Positions 16,461-25,030 of a stretch of DNA of 52,753 nt are shown one piece after another (position 1 is the first letter of the stretch; each line of letters starts with the position of its first letter). The DNA lies in the NCBI GenBank assembly GCA_039819115.1, contig JBCBST010000007.1:1-52753 (forward strand), in the 5' to 3' direction. The position numbers and the translations under genes were made by a program. The notes beneath the pieces were generated by a model, which searched no databases, was not told the origin of the DNA, and saw only the letters and a list, made by a program, of their open reading frames with translations. Source of the stretch: JBCBST01 sp039819115. GTDB taxonomy: Bacteria; Bacteroidota; Rhodothermia; Balneolales; Balneolaceae.

Positions 16461-17966
16461 TTAGAAGTGAAATTGTAAGGCAGCCACCGTTGCCCCTGTA
16501 ATTGCTGTACTTGAGTTAAAGTCTCTTGTGGAAAATTGTGCCGCTATGGAGAGATCCCATCGTCGTGTTTCAATGGCGGCTCCCAGACTAAGTAAACTTG
16601 GCAGTTCGGATGCGAATTGAGTGCCGGCCCGTACGGGAAGAAATCGGAATACATATAATTCTGCTCCAATGGATGTGATCAAAGTTGGAGAATTAAAAGC
16701 AGTTTGTTGTAGTCCGAGGTTCAGATCGCCCATGAGCTTGAGCCGGTTTAGCTCAACCAGAATTCCGGCATTAAAGGAAGTGGGAAGCAGGGTGGAGAAA
16801 CCGTCATTGTTTAAGGCGGCTTCCTGGATTGGGTTGGTCCGGCCAAAGGCATCGATGAACTGAACCAACTGACCCGGAGCTCCGATAAAAGCGTCGCTGG
16901 CCTGGGTTATGGAAGATGAAGAGGTGGCGATGGTATCGGTCGGGACCGTGAGCTGAACGGTTTTAGCATCGTAGTTAACAAAGCCTAAATCGGTAACCGA
17001 CACAGAGAGTCGGATAGATCGGGATGTGGTTTGGAGGGTGTTATCCAGGGTTGAAAAATCATCTCCAAAGGTGAACAGATACGTGAAGCCGATATCAACA
17101 CCGGCACCAATACCATAGGTTTGAAGTACCTCATTATCCAGATTTTGAGCAAGGGCCTGTTGTACAGGTACCCCGGACCGGTAATCCTGAATGCCCTGGG
17201 AGATTCCGCCTACACCAGAAAACGTAAAGCTGCTCAACTGGTTAACCATCCCTGCCGGTGTGGCTTCAAGATATTGATTGTTCCATTCGGCCTCCTGATA
17301 TGCGCCACCAAACACAATTTTAGGTGCAATACCGAAGCTAAATGCATCTAACCGGGAGGTGGCATCAGATAGAAAGGAGATGTGTTCGGCATACCCAAAT
17401 GAAATCTCGTGTAAGGTTTGTATGGTTTGATTCAGCGTACGATCAAGGAAGGCGCTCTCATCGGTATTCGGTTCTGCGGAATACCACCCTCTCCCAACTT
17501 CAAAATTCGATGATGTTCGTGTTCGTGCAGCTATGGAAAAAGCACGGTGGTCGTTTTGCCACTTAAAGCCTAACAGGGTTACATCGGCCCGGGCCCGGTG
17601 TTTCGCCGTTGAACGATCCCGGACATAGTGATCGTCGAGTATGTCCAGACGTTCAGATTCTGTTATCGCGTATTGTCCATCTTCAAAATCCTGGAGATAC
17701 AATTCAAGGTTAGCTTGCTGATCGTCCAGGTTCCTGAAATTTTGAACGGGGATAAAACTGAAGCCACCAATAAATGCACCGATATGGGTATTACCACCCC
17801 GATCGCGAATCATGAGATTGGCCGGGTTAATGAAATTGGCGTTATAGTCGGTGATGTATGTTATACCTCCACCACCTAACGCGATATTCCGAGGCGTAAG
17901 CAGAGGTTGTGCTTTAACAGTTAAAGAGAAAACCGCCAGGCAAATGGTGATTAAGGCGCCTTTCAT
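16461..17966 (-). CDS. Outer-membrane beta-barrel-like protein, DUF5723-like
   Basis: This 501-residue protein has a signal peptide ending VKAQ (about residue 19). The mature part begins LTPRNIALGGGGITYITDYNANFINPANL, a pattern typical of Bacteroidota outer-membrane proteins related to FadL/DUF5723. Alternating hydrophobic and polar strands run throughout, and the protein ends in aromatic F-H-F, the usual outer-membrane insertion signal. It has no recognisable enzymatic motif. It sits alone between uvrD/pcrA and lon, transcribed the same way. Transport or structural function in the outer membrane is inferred from topology only. Confidence 0.65.
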   Translation of the reverse strand: MKGALITICLAVFSLTVKAQPLLTPRNIALGGGGITYITDYNANFINPANLMIRDRGGNTHIGAFIGGFSFIPVQNFRNLDDQQANLELYLQDFEDGQYAITESERLDILDDHYVRDRSTAKHRARADVTLLGFKWQNDHRAFSIAARTRTSSNFEVGRGWYSAEPNTDESAFLDRTLNQTIQTLHEISFGYAEHISFLSDATSRLDAFSFGIAPKIVFGGAYQEAEWNNQYLEATPAGMVNQLSSFTFSGVGGISQGIQDYRSGVPVQQALAQNLDNEVLQTYGIGAGVDIGFTYLFTFGDDFSTLDNTLQTTSRSIRLSVSVTDLGFVNYDAKTVQLTVPTDTIATSSSSITQASDAFIGAPGQLVQFIDAFGRTNPIQEAALNNDGFSTLLPTSFNAGILVELNRLKLMGDLNLGLQQTAFNSPTLITSIGAELYVFRFLPVRAGTQFASELPSLLSLGAAIETRRWDLSIAAQFSTRDFNSSTAITGATVAALQFHF

Positions 17967-18047
17967 AGTATGATGATAATAGTAACCGAGATTGTAAGCT
18001 AACCCTTTAAGATACGAAATTGCTTTCGTAAAGTGACTGCTCCCTTT

Positions 18048-20354
18048 TTAACGGAGCACCTGAAGGGGAGCTGCTCTTAGCATGAGTGTTTTTTGGCCCC
18101 GGTTTTTAAAAAACACCACCACCCTTGAATCGGAGCCGGAGCCGGAGCGGTTAATAATCTTACCTTCTCCGAATTTGGCGTGGTGTACTCTGGCACCAAC
18201 CTGGAACGGATCATCTCCGTCACTGTCGTAATCGTACTGTATGGTGGTAGAGGTTGATTTGAACGAGGTCCCTTTTTTGGGCTGTTCCCAATCGTATTCA
18301 ATCTGCGTAGAAGAAGAGGTATCACGGGAAGTTTGTTCGCTACCCAGCTGAAAGCGGTCGGCTTTTTGGGAGATCGTTGCTCCTGTTTCGGTTCGAACCA
18401 CGCCCGGATCAACTTCATCAAGGAAGCGGGATCGAATCTGGCGTTGCTCCTCTCCAAACTTGAACCTGCTTCGGGCAAAACTAAAATAGAGCTGCTTTTC
18501 AGCACGGGTAATCGCTACATAAAACAGCCGGCGTTCTTCTTCTATATCGGCATCAAACCCGTCACGGCCGCCAACAGGGAACAGATTTTCCTCCAGTCCT
18601 ACAATGAATACACAAGGAAATTCCAATCCCTTTGATGCATGCACGGTCATCATGGTAACAGCGGGCTTATTTTCATCAAATTTATCGCCATCGGTAATCA
18701 GGCTGATTTCCTGTAAAAAAGCACTCAAAGAAGGGTTTGAAGAGCCACGCTCGTAATAGGAGAGCGCATTTTGAAATTCAATGATGTTTTCCCTGCGCAT
18801 CATGGATTCCGGGGAGTTTTCTTCCACAAGAGCTTTCATATACCCTGAGTGGTCGAGCATTTTCCGGGTGATGTCGGTAAGCCCTGCTCCTTGCTCCAGT
18901 TCAGAACGTAGGGTGAGGATCATATCCACAAACTGACGAATACGTGCCTTCGCAGGTTTATATACATCTATGGTTTCCACGCGTTCGAGCATAGACCAGA
19001 CCGAACTTCGTTCTTCTCTTGCCGTGCTAACCAACCCCTGTAACGACTTATTCCCAATACCACGGGAAGGTTCGTTAATGATTCTCAAAAGATTGGTTTC
19101 ATCATGCGGGTTTACCAGCAACGTGAGATAGGCCAATACATCTTTGATCTCTTTACGCTGATAAAATGAAAGTCCACCAACAAGCTGGTACGCAATATCC
19201 TTTCTGCGGAGTGCTTCTTCAAATACTCTGGACTGGTAGTTTGTGCGATATAAAATGGCGAAATCGTTGTTTTTATATCCGTGCCTCATTTTCATCGTCA
19301 GGATATAATCGGCTACCCGGTTCGCTTCATCTCTTTCATCGAAGTTTTCCAGCAGCGTAATGTAATCCCCCAGGTCCTGTTGGGTCCACAGGGTTTTATC
19401 CAGCTGGTTTTTATTCTTCTTTATGATGGAATCGGCACACTGCAAAATGGCTTTTGTGGATCGATAATTTTGCTCCAACGGAATCTGAGTGGCCTGCTCA
19501 TAATCTTCCTTAAAATTCAGAATATTGGAGATATCAGCTCCACGAAAGGAATAAATACTCTGCGCATCGTCGCCCACAACACATATGTTTTGATACTTAT
19601 CAGCCAGTAGCTTCGTCACTTTGTACTGGGCGTGATTGGTATCCTGGTACTCGTCAATTAATATGTATTTGAACCGGTCCTGGTATTTTTCAAGTAAGTC
19701 GGGGTGCTCTTCAAACAATTCGATGGGCTTGATCAGCAGGTCATCAAAGTCCATTGCGTTACTTTGCTTAAGCCTGGCACTGTATATATGATAAACCCGT
19801 GCGGTGATATCATCCAGGGTGGAGCTGACAAATTTACGCTCGTAGGTTTCCGGATCAACGACCTGGTTCTTTGCGTCACTGATTTTATTTCGTATTGCCC
19901 GGGGTTTGATCTCTTTGGGATCGAAATTGAGTTCCTGTAGAATCTGCTTGATTACTGTTTCGGAATCGTTGGTGTCGTAAATGGTAAAGTCTTTACCAAA
20001 CCCGATCTTCTCGGCCTCAAAGCGGAGGATTTTGGAAAAAATGGAGTGAAACGTACCCATCCAAAGTTTTTGGGCTTTATCACCAATGAGATTCGTGATG
20101 CGTTCTTTCATTTCCCGGGCGGCTTTATTGGTAAACGTCAGAGCCAGTATCTCGTTAGGGGCAGCTTTAAACTGATGCAGCAAATATGCGATACGATAGG
20201 TAAGTACCCGGGTTTTACCACTTCCTGCACCAGCTACAATTAATAACGGGCCATCGGTGTGGGTAACCGCCTTATGCTGCTGCTCGTTTAGTCCTTTGAG
20301 AAAATCGGGACCCTGTCTGGGAGCAGGATCGGGGGAAAGAGAGAATGTTTTCAT
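18048..20354 (-). CDS. pcrA: ATP-dependent DNA helicase, UvrD/PcrA type
   Basis: This 768-residue SF1A helicase acts in nucleotide excision and mismatch repair. It has the Q-motif GLNEQQHKAV, Walker A GAGSGKT (42-48), motif II IDEYQDTNHAQY, motif III GDDAQSIYSFRGA, motif IV EQNYRST, motif V TVHASKGLEFP and motif VI VAITRAEKQLY. The last 60 residues (VGARVHHAKFGEGKII...) form the tudor-like C-terminal domain of PcrA that binds RNA polymerase, which is why PcrA is preferred over Rep. It lies 8 bases downstream of valS and is probably cotranscribed with it. Confidence 0.92.
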   Translation of the reverse strand: MKTFSLSPDPAPRQGPDFLKGLNEQQHKAVTHTDGPLLIVAGAGSGKTRVLTYRIAYLLHQFKAAPNEILALTFTNKAAREMKERITNLIGDKAQKLWMGTFHSIFSKILRFEAEKIGFGKDFTIYDTNDSETVIKQILQELNFDPKEIKPRAIRNKISDAKNQVVDPETYERKFVSSTLDDITARVYHIYSARLKQSNAMDFDDLLIKPIELFEEHPDLLEKYQDRFKYILIDEYQDTNHAQYKVTKLLADKYQNICVVGDDAQSIYSFRGADISNILNFKEDYEQATQIPLEQNYRSTKAILQCADSIIKKNKNQLDKTLWTQQDLGDYITLLENFDERDEANRVADYILTMKMRHGYKNNDFAILYRTNYQSRVFEEALRRKDIAYQLVGGLSFYQRKEIKDVLAYLTLLVNPHDETNLLRIINEPSRGIGNKSLQGLVSTAREERSSVWSMLERVETIDVYKPAKARIRQFVDMILTLRSELEQGAGLTDITRKMLDHSGYMKALVEENSPESMMRRENIIEFQNALSYYERGSSNPSLSAFLQEISLITDGDKFDENKPAVTMMTVHASKGLEFPCVFIVGLEENLFPVGGRDGFDADIEEERRLFYVAITRAEKQLYFSFARSRFKFGEEQRQIRSRFLDEVDPGVVRTETGATISQKADRFQLGSEQTSRDTSSSTQIEYDWEQPKKGTSFKSTSTTIQYDYDSDGDDPFQVGARVHHAKFGEGKIINRSGSGSDSRVVVFFKNRGQKTLMLRAAPLQVLR

Positions 20355-20362
20355 GAACGATG

Positions 20363-23044
20363 TTACTTCAGTTCCGCAAGCTGAGCAGTCAGTTTCTCCA
20401 AATTAGCTTCGGCATCGCGCTGCTTATTTCGCTCTTTTTGAACTACGGCTTCTGGAGCATTGGCAACAAACCGTTCGTTTTCAAGCTTCCGCTTTACCCC
20501 GGTTAAGAACCCTTCAATCCGGGTAATTTCTTTCTGAATACGGTCTTTCTCCTTATCCACATCAATCAAACCATCCATCGGGATATACAACTCGTTTCCG
20601 TTTACAAGAGCAGAAGCTGATCCTTTTGGTTTTTCAATTTCGGTTGAAATGGTAAGGTCCTGAACCGCCTGTAGCTTCTTCATAACCCAGCTATGGCTGC
20701 TTACCGACTGTGCGGTAAGTACCGATACCATATTGACGAGTACATCCAGTTCCTGTTTAGGAGAAATATTCATTTCTGCACGAATATTGCGCATAGCAGA
20801 GACCATATTCTGGAGCAGCTGGAAGGTTTCAACGTCTTCGTTCGTATCGTACTCCGGGGCATAAGCCGGCCACTCCGAGATACAAAGGGCCTCTGTTGTA
20901 CTTCTGTTCTGAATGTACTGCCAGATTTCTTCGCTGATAAAAGGCATAAACGGATGAAGCAGTTTCATGAGCTGTTCGAAAAAGCCTAAGGCTACATTCA
21001 TCCGTTCAACGGGTATTTTCTCTCCAAAAACGTCTGGTTTGGCCAGCTCAATATACCAGTCGCAAAAATCATCCCAGATAAGGGCATACACCTTTTTCAG
21101 TGCATCGTTCAGGCGATAATTGCTGAAGTCTTCGTTAACGGCTTTAATGGTTTGATGTAACCTGCTGCGCATCCAGCGGTCAGCAAGGTTGTCTTCATCA
21201 ATGACGGAGGTTGGAAGATAGGTTTCACCTTCCTGCATATTCATAGATAAAAACCGGAAAGCATTCCAGATCTTATTCGCAAAGTTTCGTCCTTGTTCGC
21301 ACAGCTTTACATCAAAAAGAATATCGTTGCCGGCAGGAGTAGAGAAGAGCATCCCCATCCGAACGCCATCGGCACCGTACTCAGCCATGAGATCGAGAGG
21401 GTCGGGGGAGTTGCCCAGGCTTTTACTCATTTTGCGACCTTGCTTGTCGCGAACAATGCCATGGTAGTATACATTACTGAATGGTAATTCCCCGCGGTAC
21501 TCATACCCGGCAATGATCATACGGGCTACCCAGAAGAACATAATCTCCGGTGCTGTCACCAAATCCTGGGTGGGGTAGTAGTAGTCTACTTCTTCCTTTT
21601 TATAAAACCCATCAAATACGGAGATGGGCCATAGCCATGATGAAAACCAGGTATCCAATACATCTTCTTCCTGTTTTAAATCGGTAGCGCCGAGTGCCGC
21701 GTTTCCCGACTTGAGACGGGCAGCTTCGACAGCGTCTTCGGTATTTCTGGCTACCACAAAATCATCGTCCCCTGCTCCGTAGTAATAGGCCGGTATACGA
21801 TGCCCCCACCACAGTTGGCGACTTATACACCAGTCTCGTACGTTTTCCATCCAGTGACGGTAGGTATTCTTAAACTTTGGAGGATGAAACCGGATGGTGT
21901 CATTCATCACATTTTCGAGCGCTGGCTGACTCAGTTCCTTCATAGCCACCCACCATTGCAGGGAAAGTCGTGGTTCGATAACCACATCGGTTCTCTCCGA
22001 GTAACCCACCTTATTGGTATAGTCTTCAACCTGAACCATAAAGTCTGCTTCGTCCAGGTCTTTCGCAATCTGCTTGCGCACGGCAAAACGATCCATGCCG
22101 ATGTATAGCTCACCCTCTTCACTGATGGTACCATCGGGGTTCATCATATTGATGGTTTCCAGGTTGTGCTTTTCACCCAGGGTATAATCATTCTCGTCGT
22201 GAGCAGGAGTCACTTTAAGGCAGCCAGTACCAAACTCCATATCCACATAATCGTCCAGAATGATGGGAACCTCTCTGTTGACCAGCGGAACCATGGCCTT
22301 TTTCCCATGCAGATGGGTGTAGCGTTCATCCTTGGGGTTTATACATATAGCGGTATCGCCCAGGATGGTTTCCGGCCGGGTGGTAGCGATGGTAACATAC
22401 TCGCCCTCTGCGCCCGCAATGGGGTATCGTACATGGTATAGTTTTGAGTTTACCTCTTTATAAATCACCTCTTCGTCGCTCAAAGCCGTCTGAGCAGCCG
22501 GGTCCCAGTTAATCATTCGTGCGCCACGATATATTTTGCCTTTTTTGAACAGGTCAATAAAGGTATCGATAACGCTTTCGTAGTACACATCGTCCATGGT
22601 AAACCGGGTACGATTCCAGTCGCAACTGGCACCCAGTTTTTTGAGCTGCTCCAGGATGATTCCGCCATGCTTATGCGTCCATTCCCAGGCATGTTCCATA
22701 AACTCGTCACGGGTCAGATCTTTTTTTGTAATCCCTTCTTCCCGGAGTTTACGTACCACTTTAGCCTCAGTAGCAATGGAAGCATGATCGGTACCAGGAA
22801 CCCAGCAGGCATTTTTACCTTCCATCCGGGCTTTTCTTACCAGTACATCCTGAATCGTGTTGTTCAGCATATGCCCCATGTGGAGTACACCTGTTACATT
22901 AGGCGGAGGAATGACCACGGTAAAAGCCTCTCGGTCATCCGGTTCAGAGTTGAAGTAGTTCTGCTCCAGCCAGTAGGTATACCATTTTTCTTCTATGGCT
23001 GAGGGGCGGTATTTAGAAGGGATTTCCCGGGTTTCTGTGCTCAT
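20363..23044 (-). CDS. valS: Valyl-tRNA synthetase
   Basis: This 893-residue class I synthetase charges tRNA-Val. The HIGH motif is in PPNVTGVLHMGHML (about 48-61) and the KMSKS motif is in KQGRKMSKSLGNS (about 538-542). The editing domain (TTRPETILGDTAI) and the anticodon-binding domain are complete. The C-terminal coiled-coil arm (VDKEKDRIQKEITRIEGFL onward) is characteristic of ValS and separates it from IleS and LeuS. It starts at ATG 23042-23044 and is followed 8 bases later by pcrA. The 293-base leader is rich in hairpins (see separate entry). Confidence 0.96.
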   Translation of the reverse strand: MSTETREIPSKYRPSAIEEKWYTYWLEQNYFNSEPDDREAFTVVIPPPNVTGVLHMGHMLNNTIQDVLVRKARMEGKNACWVPGTDHASIATEAKVVRKLREEGITKKDLTRDEFMEHAWEWTHKHGGIILEQLKKLGASCDWNRTRFTMDDVYYESVIDTFIDLFKKGKIYRGARMINWDPAAQTALSDEEVIYKEVNSKLYHVRYPIAGAEGEYVTIATTRPETILGDTAICINPKDERYTHLHGKKAMVPLVNREVPIILDDYVDMEFGTGCLKVTPAHDENDYTLGEKHNLETINMMNPDGTISEEGELYIGMDRFAVRKQIAKDLDEADFMVQVEDYTNKVGYSERTDVVIEPRLSLQWWVAMKELSQPALENVMNDTIRFHPPKFKNTYRHWMENVRDWCISRQLWWGHRIPAYYYGAGDDDFVVARNTEDAVEAARLKSGNAALGATDLKQEEDVLDTWFSSWLWPISVFDGFYKKEEVDYYYPTQDLVTAPEIMFFWVARMIIAGYEYRGELPFSNVYYHGIVRDKQGRKMSKSLGNSPDPLDLMAEYGADGVRMGMLFSTPAGNDILFDVKLCEQGRNFANKIWNAFRFLSMNMQEGETYLPTSVIDEDNLADRWMRSRLHQTIKAVNEDFSNYRLNDALKKVYALIWDDFCDWYIELAKPDVFGEKIPVERMNVALGFFEQLMKLLHPFMPFISEEIWQYIQNRSTTEALCISEWPAYAPEYDTNEDVETFQLLQNMVSAMRNIRAEMNISPKQELDVLVNMVSVLTAQSVSSHSWVMKKLQAVQDLTISTEIEKPKGSASALVNGNELYIPMDGLIDVDKEKDRIQKEITRIEGFLTGVKRKLENERFVANAPEAVVQKERNKQRDAEANLEKLTAQLAELK

Positions 23045-23337
23045 ACGTTTTCACTGCTGGTGACTCGATACAGGCTGAGTCTGTATTAATCTAATGTATG
23101 TGTTTAATTCCTCTTTTCAAGAGCGTGACCTAAGGTTCAAAAGCAATAACCGATCTGTAAATGTACACGCATGGCTGCCAAATGACTCGCTGACCAATCA
23201 GCGATGGTTGGTGCATCTAATACATGGTATTCCTTTGTAGATACCATGTATTGATTTTCCTGAACCATTCTGATTTGGGTATGCCGTTCCACAGCCAGTT
23301 AACCCTGATAGGGTGCTTTCTTTAGCTGCTGCTGCTG
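23045..23337 (-). promoter_or_regulatory. Structured valS leader region
   Basis: This gene-free gap between rsmB and valS contains several perfect inverted repeats. Hairpin A is AATACATGGTAT/ATACCATGTATT (23219-23230 with 23241-23252, 12 bp, 10-base loop). Hairpin B is TCGCTGA/TCAGCGA (23187-23193 with 23198-23204, loop CCAA). Near the start codon two hairpins share bases and exclude each other: GACTC/GAGTC (23062-23066 with 23077-23081) and ATACAG/CTGTAT (23068-23073 with 23081-23086). It has no T-box features. Regulation by structure is an inference. Confidence 0.4.
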
Positions 23338-24660
23338 TTACTTAACGCGGGTTAACAGTACTCCAAAATGGCCGTCACAACCATGAACATGAGGAAAAGC
23401 CTGGTACGCTTTTCCGTCTTCCGTCAGCACTTCTTTGGGAAGGAAGTCGTCGAGAGGTTCCAGTTCAAAGTTATCATCCATTTTATCGAGTAACTTATTT
23501 ACCTGGTCCATGTTTTCTTCTGGTTCTAAGGAGCAGGTGCTGTATACCAGTCGGCCTCCCACTTTTACCATGTTTGCGGCTTCTTCAAGGAGTTGTTCCT
23601 GTAGTTCTACGGCGTTTTTCAAACCCTCTTCGTCACGTCTCCATCGTAAATCGGCTCTTTTGCTCAAAACACCGGTACCTGTACAAGGAGCATCCAGCAA
23701 CACCCCATCTGCCAGAGGCAGGGTAAGTTCCAGAATATCACCTCTTCGTATTTTGATGTTTTCTGCTCCAAAAGCCATGGCACTTTCAGCCAGTTTCTCT
23801 AGTCGCTCAGCTGAGATATCAACCGAAAGGATGGAGCCTTCTGCCTGCATTAAATCGGCCATGAGAATAGATTTCGTACCCGGTGCGGCACACAAGTCAT
23901 AAATTGATTCGCCGGGCTGAGGATCCAGTATGGTTGGGGCAAAACCAGCTGCTATATCCTGAACCTGGCATAAGCCTTTGCTGAGTAATCCTTTTTCGAT
24001 GAACGGTTGAACAGAATCCACTTTGTAGAAGTAGGGGAGCCAGTCGCTAGGTTCAAAATCCACGTCCATTTTGTCCATACGCAGCTCAAAATTCTCTGGT
24101 TTTGTACGTAATGAATTTACCCGTACATAGTAATCCGGACGCTGATTGTTAGCCTGCATCAACTGGAAGGCTTCACGCTCACCGAAACGCGCTCTCCAGC
24201 GCTCAACCAGCCACTCCGGATGAGAGAAGGTGGTAGCAACTAACTTGTTCCGGTCTTCAAATGCCGGTTTAGGTAAACTTTCCCGATCCCGCTGCAGGTT
24301 ACGCATAATGGCATTTACCAGATCACCTGCTTTGCCTCCTTGCTTGAATTTTGCGATTTCAACTGTTTCGTTGATAGCCGCATAATCAGGTGTACTGTCC
24401 ATAAACAGCATGTCGTAGATCCCAAGCCGCAAAATATTCTTGAGTTCGGCTTTCATCTCATCGATGGCGATACTTGAAAAGTGATCTATGATGAAGTCGA
24501 TATAGCTACGACGACGCATAATATTCTGTACATATTCCCGTACCTGTGCGCGTTCCCGTGGTTCCAGCTCGTTGGCATAGCCGTAATCGATGGTTTGATT
24601 AAGATCGAAGTCAATAAGAATGTCGATGCTTACAGAGCGTGCGCTAAGTTCGTTTTCCAA
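23338..24660 (-). CDS. rsmB: 16S rRNA (cytosine-967-C5)-methyltransferase RsmB
   Basis: This 440-residue protein methylates a cytosine in 16S rRNA. It has an N-terminal NusB-like RNA-binding domain (about 1-140, with YANELEPRERAQVREYV) and a C-terminal SAM-dependent methyltransferase. The SAM loop is YDLCAAPGTKS. The two catalytic cysteines are in LLDAPCTGTGVLSKRADLRW (about 325) and VYSTCSLEPEEN (about 375), as in RsmB/NOP2 enzymes. The start is TTG at 24658-24660: an in-frame stop lies nine codons upstream, with no ATG between. The probable terminator of the next gene upstream lies only about 40 bases before it, so its promoter must be in that short gap. Confidence 0.9.
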   Translation of the reverse strand: MENELSARSVSIDILIDFDLNQTIDYGYANELEPRERAQVREYVQNIMRRRSYIDFIIDHFSSIAIDEMKAELKNILRLGIYDMLFMDSTPDYAAINETVEIAKFKQGGKAGDLVNAIMRNLQRDRESLPKPAFEDRNKLVATTFSHPEWLVERWRARFGEREAFQLMQANNQRPDYYVRVNSLRTKPENFELRMDKMDVDFEPSDWLPYFYKVDSVQPFIEKGLLSKGLCQVQDIAAGFAPTILDPQPGESIYDLCAAPGTKSILMADLMQAEGSILSVDISAERLEKLAESAMAFGAENIKIRRGDILELTLPLADGVLLDAPCTGTGVLSKRADLRWRRDEEGLKNAVELQEQLLEEAANMVKVGGRLVYSTCSLEPEENMDQVNKLLDKMDDNFELEPLDDFLPKEVLTEDGKAYQAFPHVHGCDGHFGVLLTRVK

Positions 24661-24700
24661 AATAGTGGTTGTTTGGTGTTTGCGTTAATACGTACTAAAT

Positions 24701-24726
24701 AAAAAAGGTGATTTTTGATCACCTTT
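24701..24726 (-). terminator. Rho-independent terminator for the DUF4139 gene and creD remnant
   Basis: On the minus strand AAAGGTGAT (24726-24718) pairs perfectly with ATCACCTTT (24712-24704) around a 5-base loop and runs into six T. It is over 300 bases past the DUF4139 stop codon but about 100 bases past the end of the creD remnant, so it probably was the creD terminator. Confidence 0.75.
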
Positions 24727-24824
24727 GGGTTGTGTGTGCGTCAAAAAAATCAAGCCGATGGTTCACATCAGCTCAGACTTAAAAGGTAAAAATTTGGGAG
24801 GGGAGTTGCTACCCAGACCATACG

Positions 24825-24986
24825 TTAACTGTTATTTATCTTGTTCCAGTCAAAACGACGTGAGTACACTATAATACACCCTAAAATCATACATAAAGCG
24901 ATATAGCCAACGAGTAAAGCCAGCGTTTCCAGCTGAATTAAAACGAAGATATAGACGTACAAAAGAAACAGGATTGAAATGTCAGA
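24825..24986 (-). pseudogene. creD: creD remnant: C-terminal fragment of inner-membrane protein CreD
   Basis: Translation of the minus strand from 24986 to the stop at 24825-24827 gives 53 residues with two hydrophobic helices. It contains FVLIQLETLALLVGY and ends with IIVYSRRFDWNKINNS. This matches my knowledge of the end of CreD-family proteins, where a (L/I)QLEDxALLxG segment leads to a last helix and then (S/T)RKIDWY. An in-frame TGA (24987-24989) precedes it, there is no ATG before the last helix, and no other part of CreD is in the 370-base gap. I read it as the 3' scar of a deleted creD gene, retaining its original stop and terminator (24701-24726). The remainder of the gap (24661-24700, 24727-24824, 24990-25030) shows no gene. 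Confidence 0.7.
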
Positions 24987-25030
24987 TCATCACTCCATGT
25001 TAGCTTGCTTGTTCCTGGGAAGTTCCCTGA

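Noticed and set aside
23045..23337. T-box riboswitch upstream of valS
   Set aside because: No T-box sequence, specifier loop or terminator/antiterminator pair was found, and the mechanism is not expected in this phylum.
23325..23338. GCT triplet repeat after rsmB
   Set aside because: Only four units in a gene-free stretch; too short to infer a variable repeat.
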